From NCBI GenBank assembly GCA_028720205.1, contig JAQYLE010000004.1:1-64000 (forward strand): 64,000 nt of DNA, given 5' to 3'. The translations under genes were made by a program, and so were the position numbers. Each line of letters opens with the position of its first letter. Position 1 is the stretch's first letter. Positions 33,036 through 43,039 of the stretch are shown here, piece by piece. Source of the DNA: Clostridia bacterium. Lineage in GTDB: Bacteria; Bacillota; Clostridia; Christensenellales; Borkfalkiaceae. The notes under the pieces were generated by a model. It was not told the origin of the DNA. It searched no databases and worked only from the letters and a program-made list of their open reading frames with translations.

Positions 33036-35960
33036 TCATGCGCTTTCCGAAGCGGAGTCCGCTTTCACCCAGACGGCATACAACGTAATCCCCGCGGGCA
33101 ATCGCGTCAGTTCCTCCGTTCCGTATTCTTTCGTTCCGGCGCCCGCGTCTGCCGTCCAGCCCGCAAATAAATATCCGCTTCGATAAGGGTCGGCGATACC
33201 TCCGATTGCCGTGGCGTTCTGCACGTTTCCCGTTACGATGGAAACGAGATACGTTCTATCCTCCGATATCCCGCAGGAAGAAAATACGGGGCGATACGAA
33301 GAATTCCAGAATTCGTTCCAGACCGAGTCAATATTTTCGCTTCCGACGTCCGTATAGAACGTAAGGGCGTCGCACCAATAAAAGGCATGAATCCCTATCT
33401 TATTCACGGAAGACGACAGCACTGCCGAACGTAACGACGAACAGCCGCGGAACGCCGCCTCGCCTATGCTTTTCAACGAAGCGGGAAGAGTTGCCTGCGT
33501 AAGTTCGGTCAGCCCGAAAAACGCATAATCGCCTATTTCCTCCACGCCGCCTCCGAATTCAATCGCGTTGATTTTCTCGTCGCCGTAAAACGCATAGGCG
33601 CCGACGGATTGCAAACTGTCGGGGAATTTCACTTCCGTCAACGCCGGACATTCGCGGAACGCGCTTTTCCCGATAATTTTTAACCCGTTTCCGAAAGATA
33701 CCGAGGCGATTTTCGTACAACGTCTGAATGCGCCTTCGCCGATTTCTTCCACGGAATCGGGCAGCGTCGCCTGTTGAAGATTCCCGCATTTATAAAACGC
33801 ATAATTCCCTATATATTTCAACGTATTGCCGAAATCCACAGAAGTGAGGTTTTCCGAATTGTAAAACGCGTAATCTTCCACCGATTCCAGTTCCTCCGCT
33901 TCGCTTAAATCCACGCGCGTAAGAGAGGTTCTGTAAAAGGCGGAACGACCGATTGTCTTTAACCCTAACGGCATTGCTATGGTACGCAGATTCGAACAAC
34001 CGAAAAACGTATAGTCGCGTATTTCCGTTACGTTCATTCCTAAGGAAATGCTTTCCAGAGAACTTTGATAAAACGCGCTTCTGCCTATATATTTTACGCC
34101 GTCCGCCGCACCGGTTACCGCCGCAAGCGTAGAACAATCCATAAACGCGTAATCGGCGATACCCACCGTTTTTGTAGAATCGTCTCCGGAAACGTTCAGT
34201 TTCACCGTACCTACGTCGGAGCCTTCGATATACCCGACCAGCCAGTCGCCTGCGCGAACCACGCCGCCGCCCGATTCCTCCGCCTTGTTCCAGAGTTTCG
34301 TATTCAGATACGCGCCTTTCCCTACGCGAGTCACCGTGGAAGGAATGATGGAATACAACGTATTGTTGTCCACTGCCACGCAGTTATAAAACGCGTATGC
34401 CCCGATCGTTTCCAGCCCCTTGGTTTTTCCGCCTTCCTGATACTCCCTGAAGTAGGAAACGCGCAGGTTTTGCGAGCCGGCAAAAGCATAATCGTCGATC
34501 AGACGCAACAGACTTTTACTCCTGGTGCGCACCGAATCCAACGACGCGCAGGAAGCAAACGCATACGCGCCTACGGTCTTTACCGTAGCGGGCAGATATA
34601 CGTTCATAAGACCGTCGCACTCCGAAAACACGGATGCGGCGATTCCCCGCGTTTCTTCCGAAATATATTCCGCCGCACGGGTAGGTTTGATCTCGTCGCC
34701 CACGGGGTTGAGATCAACCGGAGCGTCTTTATCGGAAAGCGCCTGCTTTTTTGCCGGAGCAATCTCCGTCAGCCAGCCGTCCGCATAAATATACCCTGCG
34801 TCCTTCTGTCTTTCCGCAAGCGCCGTGTCCTTTATCACGGCGGCGCCCAGCCTTGTTACGCCGTCGGGTATCGTAAGACTTTCCAGATTTTCGTCGCCTG
34901 CAAAAACGCGGTTTCCCAAAGTTTCCAGCGTATCGGGCAGTTCTACGGCAGAAAGCGCGGCGCAACCTGCAAACGCCTTGTCGCCGATTTCTTTTAAGCC
35001 GCCCGCAAATCCCGCTTCCGGGGATACGTAAAAATTTATTTTCGTAAGCGCCGAACAGCCGTAGAACGCGGAATCGCCAAGATAGCGGGTATTTTTTCCC
35101 AAGGTAAGCGTTCCGGCGGAAGAAGCGGAATAAAACGCATATTCTCCCACCGATTTTACGGCGTCGGGCAAAACGATTTCTTTCAACGCCGTGCAGTTTG
35201 AAAACGCCGATTGCCCGATTGTTTCCACGTTCTTGCCGATTTCTATATCTTCCAACGAATAGCAGTACTCAAACAGACTTTCGCCCAGTTCGATAACGCC
35301 GTCGGGAATATTCACCGCGGTGAGCGCGTTGCAATTTTGAAAAGCCGCCGTGCCGATTTCTTCCAGCGAGTCGGGCAACTTGGCAAATTCCAGATTCGCG
35401 CAGTTGTAAAAGGCGTTTTTCCCTATCGAACGAATATTATCGCCGAGTATCAAACCCGTCACTTTGGAACTTCCGCGGAACGCGCTTTCCGCAATGCTCG
35501 TAACGGGTTTTCCCCTGTATACGTCTTCGAGTTGCACCGTGCCCGAGGTTGTAGCGCCCACGCGGGCAATTTCGTATTCGGAATTATTGTTTATCAGTTG
35601 ATACACGCAGCCGGTATCGTACGCTTTCCGATATTCTATCGTTTCCGACCAGTCGGAAAACCTGTCGTTGTTCTGTCCGCCCTGCGCTCTCACGCGGATA
35701 AAGTAATTTCCCGTTTCCAGAAAGGCAAGCGAAAGGAACGTTCTTTTGGTGTTTTTCTCCTGTTTCTTCGTCGCGTCTTCCGCAACGGTGATTTCTACCG
35801 TATAACTACGCGCCTGATCCGATTCGTCCCAACTCAACTCGTTATCGACGTTCAACGTAAGATTCTGCGGCGCCGCGATTTCCCCCTCTTTGGAACAAGC
35901 GGAAAAAAACGCCGCGAATATCAGCGCGAATATCAAAATTACGCTTTTGATTTTTTTCAT
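33036..35960 (-). CDS. BspA-type LRR lipoprotein at the end of the MoxR operon
   Basis: A ~974-aa lipoprotein (signal MKKIKSVILIFALIF, lipobox FSA-C). Domains in order: one Fn3-like module (PQNLTLNVDNELSWDESDQARSYTVEI); LRR_5 units over about residues 140-900, some interrupted by non-repeat stretches; and a C-terminal InlB-like module (SGYLFAGWTADAG...ITLYAVW). Two starts are possible: ATG at 35960 with GGGAGGAG close upstream, or GTG at 35978 (six residues longer) with GGAGGAG 4-6 bp upstream. The ATG gives the cleaner signal peptide. The gene starts 24-42 bp after the VWA gene with no terminator, tying a surface LRR protein to the MoxR/VWA operon. Confidence 0.85.
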   Translation of the reverse strand: MKKIKSVILIFALIFAAFFSACSKEGEIAAPQNLTLNVDNELSWDESDQARSYTVEITVAEDATKKQEKNTKRTFLSLAFLETGNYFIRVRAQGGQNNDRFSDWSETIEYRKAYDTGCVYQLINNNSEYEIARVGATTSGTVQLEDVYRGKPVTSIAESAFRGSSKVTGLILGDNIRSIGKNAFYNCANLEFAKLPDSLEEIGTAAFQNCNALTAVNIPDGVIELGESLFEYCYSLEDIEIGKNVETIGQSAFSNCTALKEIVLPDAVKSVGEYAFYSASSAGTLTLGKNTRYLGDSAFYGCSALTKINFYVSPEAGFAGGLKEIGDKAFAGCAALSAVELPDTLETLGNRVFAGDENLESLTIPDGVTRLGAAVIKDTALAERQKDAGYIYADGWLTEIAPAKKQALSDKDAPVDLNPVGDEIKPTRAAEYISEETRGIAASVFSECDGLMNVYLPATVKTVGAYAFASCASLDSVRTRSKSLLRLIDDYAFAGSQNLRVSYFREYQEGGKTKGLETIGAYAFYNCVAVDNNTLYSIIPSTVTRVGKGAYLNTKLWNKAEESGGGVVRAGDWLVGYIEGSDVGTVKLNVSGDDSTKTVGIADYAFMDCSTLAAVTGAADGVKYIGRSAFYQSSLESISLGMNVTEIRDYTFFGCSNLRTIAMPLGLKTIGRSAFYRTSLTRVDLSEAEELESVEDYAFYNSENLTSVDFGNTLKYIGNYAFYKCGNLQQATLPDSVEEIGEGAFRRCTKIASVSFGNGLKIIGKSAFRECPALTEVKFPDSLQSVGAYAFYGDEKINAIEFGGGVEEIGDYAFFGLTELTQATLPASLKSIGEAAFRGCSSLRSAVLSSSVNKIGIHAFYWCDALTFYTDVGSENIDSVWNEFWNSSYRPVFSSCGISEDRTYLVSIVTGNVQNATAIGGIADPYRSGYLFAGWTADAGAGTKEYGTEELTRLPAGITLYAVWVKADSASESA
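33270..35540 (-). repeat. LRR_5 coding repeats in the MoxR-operon lipoprotein
   Basis: Diverged ~23-residue units such as IGKNAFYNCANLEFAKLP and IGDYAFFGLTELTQATLP are spread across the central part of the protein, with at least 20 recognisable units. Confidence 0.85.
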
Positions 35961-36002
35961 TGGCTCCTCCCTCGGCACTTATCTCCTCCGCCTTTTCGTC
36001 GG

Positions 36003-38885
36003 TCAGTCATTCTTTTTTTCCGCCGATTTCCGTTTTTTTTCGCGAATGATTTCGTGAATCCATTTGAACTTGAATTTTCTCACCGCGACGTCCAGCAAAA
36101 ACAGAATTATGGCGAGAATGGCAAAAACATACCGCGGATCAAACGTTTTATCGATACCCGTAATAAAATCATCGAACACTTCTACGGGATCGGACAGATC
36201 TGCGATTTTCGAACCGTTTCCGTTTTTCGCCACCAGAGAAAGCAACTCTTCCGCCGTCGTTTCCTCCTCGTTTGCAGCGAATAAATCGTATTCTTTCGAA
36301 AACGCGAAAGATTTGTATAATTCCACCGTTTGCGAAGGAATCGCCGTTCCGTTTGCGGCGCATACGGTAAGTATGATTTTATATACGCCCGCGCGCTTCA
36401 CCACAAACGCGCAACGGCTGTAACGGTTCGCCTTGTCCAGCGCCGTGGTTACGTAAATATCGCCTTCCGAAGAAACGGTATTCAGCGAATAACTTTTCTC
36501 TTCGGTATCGCCCGTCAGAATAATTTTCGCGTCGATATATTCTCCGTCTTTCAGATCGGCGTATACTTTCAGCGTGTTGGCGTAATTTTCCTCTTCCAGC
36601 CTGCAATCGAACGCCGTGGGCGAAATATCCGTGGTAGGCATCAGATTGTCCACGATATTGCAGATGAGTTTCCTGGCGTTCGCGTCCGCGAGAAACTCCG
36701 CGGACCACGACTCTTTTTCCCCGACTTTCGGCTTTCCCGTAAGATCGCACATAAAACTTCCCACGGTGCCTTTTCCGAATTTCCACTGCGCGTACAGCGG
36801 CGCCACGTCGTAATTGCCCGTCAGCAGAGTTTCCGCTCCGTCCTTCTTTTTCACGCCGTAGAATCCGCCCAACTTCACGCTCATTCTGAAGCGATCGCGC
36901 TCGTCCTCCGATTCCTCGCCTTCGGCTTGATTGATACCGTATTGCACGCCGTTGAAAATAGCGGACATAGGCGATTTTACAATAGGCGAAAACGCTTTTT
37001 CTTCCGTTTCCGCTACCGCCACCGAACGAAGTTCTTCGCGCATTGCGGTAACCAGAGCCTCGCCGCTTTTCGTCGTCAGCGTGCCGCCGCCGGCTTTTAC
37101 CAGATCTTCCATATCCGCTTTGTAATCCGCGGGCGGCTCGCTGATCAATACCACGGAAAGAGTGATTCCCTTGGCTTTCAGAGCACGCGCTTCCGTGATA
37201 TACGTGCTTTCCGTCCCTTCCTCGCTCGACTTGTCGTTAGGCATACCGTCGGAAACGATAATGATATGCCGCTTTTCCACTTGTTTATTCGCCTGTAACG
37301 CTACGCCTGCACGGTGTATCGATTCAAAAAAATGCGTGCCGCCGCCGGCTTCTTTCAGATCCTGGTCCTCAAACGCCTCCATAATCTCGTTGGTATGCGT
37401 ACGGGGAGTCAATTCCAGAATCACCCTCGGCACGGTATCCAGCGTCATCACGCCGATATAATCCCGTTCGGTAAGCGCGTTTGCGCAGGAAATCAATCCC
37501 TGACGGGCGTATTCCAGGTTTTCGGTCATACTGCCCGATCTGTCCACCAATACCATTACCCCCACGGGCGGCGTGTATTCTATCGCCTGAACGGGCAACA
37601 TTTCCTGATATTTCGTATTGTACAGATCGGCGCGGGAATATGCGTTGGCTTTTCCCGTTTCGTCGTCGCCGCCTACCGTAAATAATCCGCCGCCGTAATC
37701 GTGAACGTAGGAATACAGCATATCCACGAAACCTTTGTGCGGCTTCATATCCTTATCGGCGATGTTGTTCATGATAATCTGATCGTAATTACGGAAATCG
37801 TTTACCGATTGTAATACAACGCCTTTTTCCGTCGTGGGTACGTCCGTCGCCGCCGAAAGATTCACACGATCGATTTCGTAAGAATTTTCGCGTAACAAAG
37901 CAATCAGATTCTGCGATTCTTCGCCGTTCCGCTCTACGATAAGAATATGATTGTAATCGTCAAGAAAGACGTACGAAGTATAAACGTCGTTCGCTTTCAG
38001 CGCGTCCGTCGCTTCGAAAAGAGTTACTTTCATTTCGTGCAGACCGGAAGAGGTAAACGTGTGATTGAAACTTACCTCGTTATCTCCCCGCGCCAGAGCC
38101 AGCGTTTTAACGTCGGCGTCACCCATCGTTCTCTCGCCGTTATCCGTCAGTTCGATGCGGGTGGAAGCCGTTTGGGAAAGGCTCCGCACCGTAACGGTAA
38201 TGCTGCATTCCGTATCGGGTTTCACGTGCGTCTCCGGATATTTTATCTGCGTAACCTGCACGTCGTCGCCTGAAAAGTCTTTGGAAATATACGCCGAATC
38301 CACAATCGTTCCCTGCGCCGTAAGCGAACGTATCGCGCCGAGCGCGTTACCGTCCGTCTCTTTGCCGTCGGTAATCAGCACCACCTTCGAACTCTCGGGA
38401 TGCGTAAACAGATCTTTTGTAAATTTCAACGCGGAAGCGATATCCGTCGCGCTTGTATCCGGCAACGGCGCCTCTACGTACCTGTCGTAAATTTCATCGA
38501 TATCGTACGTCAGTTCCACGGCGTAATTCTGCGTGAATCCGAAGGTGACCACGCCTATTTTATATCCGTCGTACCGCCCGTCGTCCAGCACCGTTTGTAT
38601 AAACTCGTCGCGTTCTTTTTTCGCCCGCTCTTCCGTATCGGAAACGTCGACTAAAAGAATAATTTCGTTTTCGGTATTGGTTTTCGTATAGCGGAATTCT
38701 ATGCCCGACAGAATGCTTATGCAAAGTACCGTAACGCACAGATGCAGCACCATCGACACGATACGGTTACGCGTTCTTCTGTAACGTTTCGACAACCTGA
38801 AATAGGGAATCAGCGTTAAGGCAACCGCGGGAATCAGCAACAGAAGCAGCCAGGGATATGAAAAATGTATGGAAAAATTACGCAT
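36003..38885 (-). CDS. Membrane protein with two von Willebrand A domains
   Basis: A 960-aa protein built like BatA/BatB-type aerotolerance proteins. It has two N-terminal helices (PWLLLLLIPAVALTLIPYF and MVLHLCVTVLCISILSG), a first VWA domain with a slightly degenerate MIDAS (LLVDVSDTE, DTSATD, LITDGKETDG), an Ig-like/CARDB-like stretch, and a second VWA with an intact MIDAS (MVLVDRSGSM, GGGTHFFES, IVSDGMPND). A C-terminal helix (RYVFAILAIILFLLDVAV) and a very basic tail end it. VWA domains bind partners through a metal ion; the MoxR ATPase of the same operon is presumed to act on such proteins. It starts 12 bp after the preceding VWA gene. Confidence 0.85.
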   Translation of the reverse strand: MRNFSIHFSYPWLLLLLIPAVALTLIPYFRLSKRYRRTRNRIVSMVLHLCVTVLCISILSGIEFRYTKTNTENEIILLVDVSDTEERAKKERDEFIQTVLDDGRYDGYKIGVVTFGFTQNYAVELTYDIDEIYDRYVEAPLPDTSATDIASALKFTKDLFTHPESSKVVLITDGKETDGNALGAIRSLTAQGTIVDSAYISKDFSGDDVQVTQIKYPETHVKPDTECSITVTVRSLSQTASTRIELTDNGERTMGDADVKTLALARGDNEVSFNHTFTSSGLHEMKVTLFEATDALKANDVYTSYVFLDDYNHILIVERNGEESQNLIALLRENSYEIDRVNLSAATDVPTTEKGVVLQSVNDFRNYDQIIMNNIADKDMKPHKGFVDMLYSYVHDYGGGLFTVGGDDETGKANAYSRADLYNTKYQEMLPVQAIEYTPPVGVMVLVDRSGSMTENLEYARQGLISCANALTERDYIGVMTLDTVPRVILELTPRTHTNEIMEAFEDQDLKEAGGGTHFFESIHRAGVALQANKQVEKRHIIIVSDGMPNDKSSEEGTESTYITEARALKAKGITLSVVLISEPPADYKADMEDLVKAGGGTLTTKSGEALVTAMREELRSVAVAETEEKAFSPIVKSPMSAIFNGVQYGINQAEGEESEDERDRFRMSVKLGGFYGVKKKDGAETLLTGNYDVAPLYAQWKFGKGTVGSFMCDLTGKPKVGEKESWSAEFLADANARKLICNIVDNLMPTTDISPTAFDCRLEEENYANTLKVYADLKDGEYIDAKIILTGDTEEKSYSLNTVSSEGDIYVTTALDKANRYSRCAFVVKRAGVYKIILTVCAANGTAIPSQTVELYKSFAFSKEYDLFAANEEETTAEELLSLVAKNGNGSKIADLSDPVEVFDDFITGIDKTFDPRYVFAILAIILFLLDVAVRKFKFKWIHEIIREKKRKSAEKKND

Positions 38886-38897
38886 GTTTCATCCTCC

Positions 38898-40886
38898 TCA
38901 TATCCCGTCCCGTTGTTGCAGCGCCCATTCGGCGAATATAAAGAAGACCAACGCCGCCGCGATATAAACGACGATATCTTTCAGATAATTCTCTTCTTCC
39001 GTTTCGCGTTCCGGTTGATATAAAGTAGCGCGGACTTCGGTAACGTTACTCTCTGCGGCGGGAAGTTTCACGTATATGTTTTCCGTCACCTGTTTTCCGT
39101 AATAATTTATCTGCGTCAACGTATACGTGCCGGGCGCGGAAAGCGTTAAAACGGAGGGAAAGGAAGTAAACTCCACGGGCGCGTCCCACCCGCCCGAAGA
39201 AACGGTGAGTTTATTACTCCGCGCCGTAAGCGCGGCTTTTTCGTTCACCTCGAATACGTTCTTTTCTACGGTAGCGGGGAAAAAGTACTCGAAAGCGTTC
39301 TGCATCAGAAAATAAACTTCGGGCAAAACGCCTAAATTCGAATACATAAAACTGAAATTCATCACCAACGTCTGCATTCCGCCTTCGTTGAGCATATCGT
39401 CGCGCACCATCAACATGGGATTTTTGTTCCAGGACATCAGTACCGTATAATTTGCGTCGTATGAAGACACCGCCTGATAGCGGCTGATGGTAATATTATC
39501 CGCTTCAACGTGCTGAACGATCCGGTGCTCCTTATCGCCGTACAGCGAAGGCCATTTGCCCGCGGTTTTCGATACGGACATTGCTCCGTCCACGCGGAAC
39601 CCGCACCCATGCGGAGCGGTTTCCGGATCGAACAGATACACTACCCCGTCGGTAGGCATCGTTGCCGGCATCGCGTGTTCGAAAATATAAAGATCGTACC
39701 CTTGGGTTGCGCTCGGCTCCCCCTTTTTCACTTCGGTGATTCGTATATCCCACCGATCGGCATAATCCGCTTTCAGATTTTCGAGAGCGGCGTTCACGAA
39801 CGGATTCGGTTCGGAACTCGCATACTGTACCCTTAAAATCTGCTTCTGTCCGCCGTAAATATCGAAATTATCGTCGGCGTCGTAACTGTCTTCCACAACA
39901 AGAGAAATATGTACGGAGGAATAAGACGAAATCTTTTCTCCGCTGTTTTTTCCCAGATCGATAATCTGCTGATTTTCCGCGGCAACGTCGGTTTCTCCGT
40001 CTTTACGATATTTGAAAATCAACGTTTCCGTTACGCCGTCGTCGCAATCCGCCTCCGTCGAAAACGTAAGCGTACTCCCGGAGGAAAATCCGAAGCCGTT
40101 TACGCCGTATACGTCCATAACAACGTTAATACGGTCCGTCTTTCCGTAACAAGCCACCTTCACGATAAAGGAATAATACCCTTCGTCCCATGCGGCTTCC
40201 GCGCTTAAAATCGCGGCGTTCCACTCTCCTTCTTCCGCTACGTTGCATACGTTTACCCCTGCGGGAATATAATCGTAATCCGCGTCGGTGTACACGTAAA
40301 CGCCGGCAGAGGGATTCTGCGCCAGTATTTCCTCGCTTGCCGCAAGCGCCTCGTCCAGATCGGCGCCGGAATAGCCGCAGTCTTCGGCGGATAAATCGTC
40401 AAGCGATTCTATAACGCCCGAAGCGACTTCTCCCGTGGCGCGTTTATATAAGTATTCCGGGGTGGATTTTGCCAATATCAGCGAAACGACGCCGCCTTTG
40501 TTCAACACGTCCTGAACCCGGTCTTTCGCCGCCGTTAAGGCGCGATCGAAGCGAATCGTATCCGTTTCTTCGCTTTTCGTACGCATGCTGGCGGAAGCGT
40601 CGATTATAACGACTATTTCTTCCTCGTCGTTGAATTGCTTCAATACGATGGCGGGCTTTACCAGCACCGCCACAAGACAGGTAAGCGCGAGCGCCTGACA
40701 AAGGAACAGCAAAATATTTCTGATTTTGCTGGTAGGAAGTCGTTTCTTTTTATATTTCAGGCTGAGTTTCCAAATGTACGTACTGGAAACCGTCTTTTGT
40801 TGGTAATTGGGCTTTATAAGATAGATGACAATCAGAATAACGATGCCGATCAATCCCACTAACCCAAGTTTGTGAATCAGCGTCAT
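38898..40886 (-). CDS. BatA-like membrane protein with a VWA domain
   Basis: I start this 662-aa protein at the ATG at 40886 (MTLIHKLGLVGLIGIVILIVIYL), which overlaps the DUF58 stop by ATGA; longer reading would run into the DUF58 gene. Two N-terminal helices flank a basic loop as in BatA. A VWA domain follows with an intact DASASM MIDAS (VVIIDASASMRTKS), then about 400 residues of beta-rich extracellular sequence, and one C-terminal helix (IVVYIAAALVFFIFAEWAL). The ATGA overlap implies translational coupling with DUF58. Role inferred from the conserved MoxR-DUF58-BatA arrangement: an envelope-associated complex. Confidence 0.82.
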   Translation of the reverse strand: MTLIHKLGLVGLIGIVILIVIYLIKPNYQQKTVSSTYIWKLSLKYKKKRLPTSKIRNILLFLCQALALTCLVAVLVKPAIVLKQFNDEEEIVVIIDASASMRTKSEETDTIRFDRALTAAKDRVQDVLNKGGVVSLILAKSTPEYLYKRATGEVASGVIESLDDLSAEDCGYSGADLDEALAASEEILAQNPSAGVYVYTDADYDYIPAGVNVCNVAEEGEWNAAILSAEAAWDEGYYSFIVKVACYGKTDRINVVMDVYGVNGFGFSSGSTLTFSTEADCDDGVTETLIFKYRKDGETDVAAENQQIIDLGKNSGEKISSYSSVHISLVVEDSYDADDNFDIYGGQKQILRVQYASSEPNPFVNAALENLKADYADRWDIRITEVKKGEPSATQGYDLYIFEHAMPATMPTDGVVYLFDPETAPHGCGFRVDGAMSVSKTAGKWPSLYGDKEHRIVQHVEADNITISRYQAVSSYDANYTVLMSWNKNPMLMVRDDMLNEGGMQTLVMNFSFMYSNLGVLPEVYFLMQNAFEYFFPATVEKNVFEVNEKAALTARSNKLTVSSGGWDAPVEFTSFPSVLTLSAPGTYTLTQINYYGKQVTENIYVKLPAAESNVTEVRATLYQPERETEEENYLKDIVVYIAAALVFFIFAEWALQQRDGI

Positions 40887-41782
40887 TCCATTATCCCTGC
40901 TTTTAACAATTCTCCGAAAAGCATTCTTTCCACAGGCGTTTCGGTATTCACGGATACAAAATCTGCGTTCCGTTTCAGGCAAAACGTTCTTATATCCTCT
41001 TTAAAATCGCGCAACGCCTCTTCGTAGGCTTTTTGCATGCTTCTCGTAATTTTGATTTTCATATTTTTATCGTCCGCCGCGTCGATCGATTCGGAATCTA
41101 TCAGATTCACCCTCCCGTCGTACGCGGGATTGATCTCTTCCGGCGTTAACACCTGTATCAATAAAACCTGACGTTTTTTATAACAAAAATAGTCTACGGC
41201 TTTCTTCCAGTTGCTTTCGGTGAAAAAATCGGAAATAATTACGCTCAGTCCGTTGTTCGTTCCCGTTCCGGAAAAGCCCGTCACGCACTTTTCCATATCC
41301 GTATCGCCGGAAAAGTCGATATTTTCAAGCGTGCCTACGGCGCGGAAAAAAGCGTTTTTACCTACGATCGTTCCGTTCTGATTCTCCGCCTTCTCGCCTT
41401 TCATCACGTGAAACGATACTTTATCCATATTCTGCACCGCCAGAAATCCAAGCGCCGCCGCCGTAGCCAGAACGTACGCCGCCTTTTTGGGATTGTCTTT
41501 GCCCATAGAGGCGGAGGCGTCGATAAAGATCTGCACCTGCATCTGCCGCTCGTCGGTAAACAACTTCAAAAAATATTTTTCAAACCGACTGAACAGATTC
41601 CAGTCGATACGTCGGATATCGTCGCCGGGCATGTATTCGCGGAAATCGGAAAATTCCACCGTCTGCCCGTACGTTTTTACCAGATGTTTCCCTCCGTAAT
41701 ATCCGGAAAGGTTTGTTCGTAAATTCAACGCCATTGTTTCCAGTCTGCTGAAAAAGGCGTCGTTTAAGTATGAAATTTGCAT
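40883..41782 (-). CDS. DUF58 family protein
   Basis: A 299-aa DUF58 protein with the family hallmark GDDIRRIDWNLFSRFEKYFLKLFTDERQMQVQ (shown here only in part: YMPGDDIRRIDWN) and a VWA-like DASASMG segment. DUF58 genes nearly always accompany moxR. The protein is soluble or membrane-peripheral and is thought to work with the MoxR ATPase; its biochemical activity is unknown. It lies 84 bp after moxR and overlaps the next gene by 4 bp. Confidence 0.92.
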   Translation of the reverse strand: MQISYLNDAFFSRLETMALNLRTNLSGYYGGKHLVKTYGQTVEFSDFREYMPGDDIRRIDWNLFSRFEKYFLKLFTDERQMQVQIFIDASASMGKDNPKKAAYVLATAAALGFLAVQNMDKVSFHVMKGEKAENQNGTIVGKNAFFRAVGTLENIDFSGDTDMEKCVTGFSGTGTNNGLSVIISDFFTESNWKKAVDYFCYKKRQVLLIQVLTPEEINPAYDGRVNLIDSESIDAADDKNMKIKITRSMQKAYEEALRDFKEDIRTFCLKRNADFVSVNTETPVERMLFGELLKAGIME

Positions 41783-41866
41783 TTTGTATCTCTCCGGTTA
41801 TTCCCGTATGGAATCGTTAATAAATTGCTATTTTTTGCGCCGTGAAATTCCGGCGGCTGCCGTCAA

Positions 41867-42862
41867 TTATTTATTTTTGTATTTTTTCCGCACTTCTTCC
41901 AGAATCAATGCAATCGCGTTATCGGCGGAAACGCCTTTCGCAATCGCTTCGAAATTCATCTTCACTCTGTGGCGAAGAACCGGATAAGCCAATTCTTCGA
42001 CGTCGGAATACGCTACGTTAAAGCGCCCCTTCATCAGCGCCTTTACTTTCGCCGCCGAAATCAACGCCTGTCCCGCACGGGGCGACGCTCCCACGCGGAT
42101 GTATTTTTTCGCCGCTTCGCCGGCATATTCGCCGTCGGGATGCGTAGCCGACGTTATAATCATGGCGTATCTCATCACCTCTTCCGCCACGGGAATCTGA
42201 TTCGCCGTTTCGCGCATTTTTAAGAGTTGTTCGCCCGTGCAGGCGCTGTCCGCCACTTCCGCCATAGTCTTCTGCGTCATGCTGACGATCGCCATCAACT
42301 CGTCCAAGCCGGGGTTGGGTACGATCAGTTTAAACATAAAACGGTCCATCTGCGCTTCGGGCAGGGGATAAGTGCCGTCCTGCTCGATAGGGTTCTGCGT
42401 GGCAAGCACGAAAAACGGCTCGTGAAGTTTACGCGAAACGCCCATTACCGTAACGGTATGTTCCTGCATGGCTTCCAGAAGCGCGGACTGCGTTTTGGGC
42501 GTGGCGCGGTTGATTTCGTCCGCCAGAATAATATTGCTGAAAATAGGGCCCGGTTGAAATTCGAATTTTGAATTACCGTTTTCGTCCTTTACGATAATGT
42601 TCGTTCCCGTAACGTCTGCGGGCATCAGATCGGGCGTAAACTGAATACGGGAAAACGGCAGATTGAACACTCTGCCCAAAGAGCGCACCAGGCGGGTTTT
42701 TCCTACGCCCGGCACCCCTTCCAGAAGAACGTTGCCTCCCGCGATCATTGCGATGACCGTACCTTCCACAACGTCTTTCTGACCAATCACGTCGCGGCCG
42801 ATCTGCGTGAAAATATTTTTGCATTGTTCGCTGAATTGCTCAATATCTTTTTCCGTAACCAT
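41867..42862 (-). CDS. MoxR family AAA+ ATPase
   Basis: A 331-aa MoxR-type AAA+ ATPase. Walker A GVPGVGKTRLV, Walker B ILADEINRATPKTQSALLEAMQE, sensor 1 ATQNPIEQDGTYPLPEAQMDRFMF, and sensor 2 in the C-terminal helical domain (GASPRAGQALI) are all present. MoxR ATPases act as chaperones for VWA-domain proteins; three VWA or VWA-like partners follow in the same operon. AGAGG precedes the ATG. A strong hairpin lies in the leader at 42907-42944. Confidence 0.95.
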   Translation of the reverse strand: MVTEKDIEQFSEQCKNIFTQIGRDVIGQKDVVEGTVIAMIAGGNVLLEGVPGVGKTRLVRSLGRVFNLPFSRIQFTPDLMPADVTGTNIIVKDENGNSKFEFQPGPIFSNIILADEINRATPKTQSALLEAMQEHTVTVMGVSRKLHEPFFVLATQNPIEQDGTYPLPEAQMDRFMFKLIVPNPGLDELMAIVSMTQKTMAEVADSACTGEQLLKMRETANQIPVAEEVMRYAMIITSATHPDGEYAGEAAKKYIRVGASPRAGQALISAAKVKALMKGRFNVAYSDVEELAYPVLRHRVKMNFEAIAKGVSADNAIALILEEVRKKYKNK

Positions 42863-42906
42863 GTGTTTTTCCTCTTCGTTAATCGTTTTTTTTAAATATT
42901 TTTTAC

Positions 42907-42944
42907 GTGAAAAATCACGTGAATATACTCACGCAATTTTTCAC
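42907..42944 (-). other. Strong hairpin upstream of moxR
   Basis: A 16-bp stem (with two G-U pairs when read as minus-strand RNA) and a 6-nt loop lies 45 bp before the moxR ATG. Neither side has a T-run on the correct strand, so it is not a normal terminator. It may be a processing or stability element within the operon mRNA. The other 95 bp of the gap to 43040 show nothing I can name. Confidence 0.5.
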
Positions 42945-43039
42945 CCCCTGTTTATGCCGTTGTGAACATAAGAATTTTACGCGCGTATATCTCCAAACAG
43001 ACGTTTCAATCGTGTTTACGTTTCAGTCGGATAAGATTT

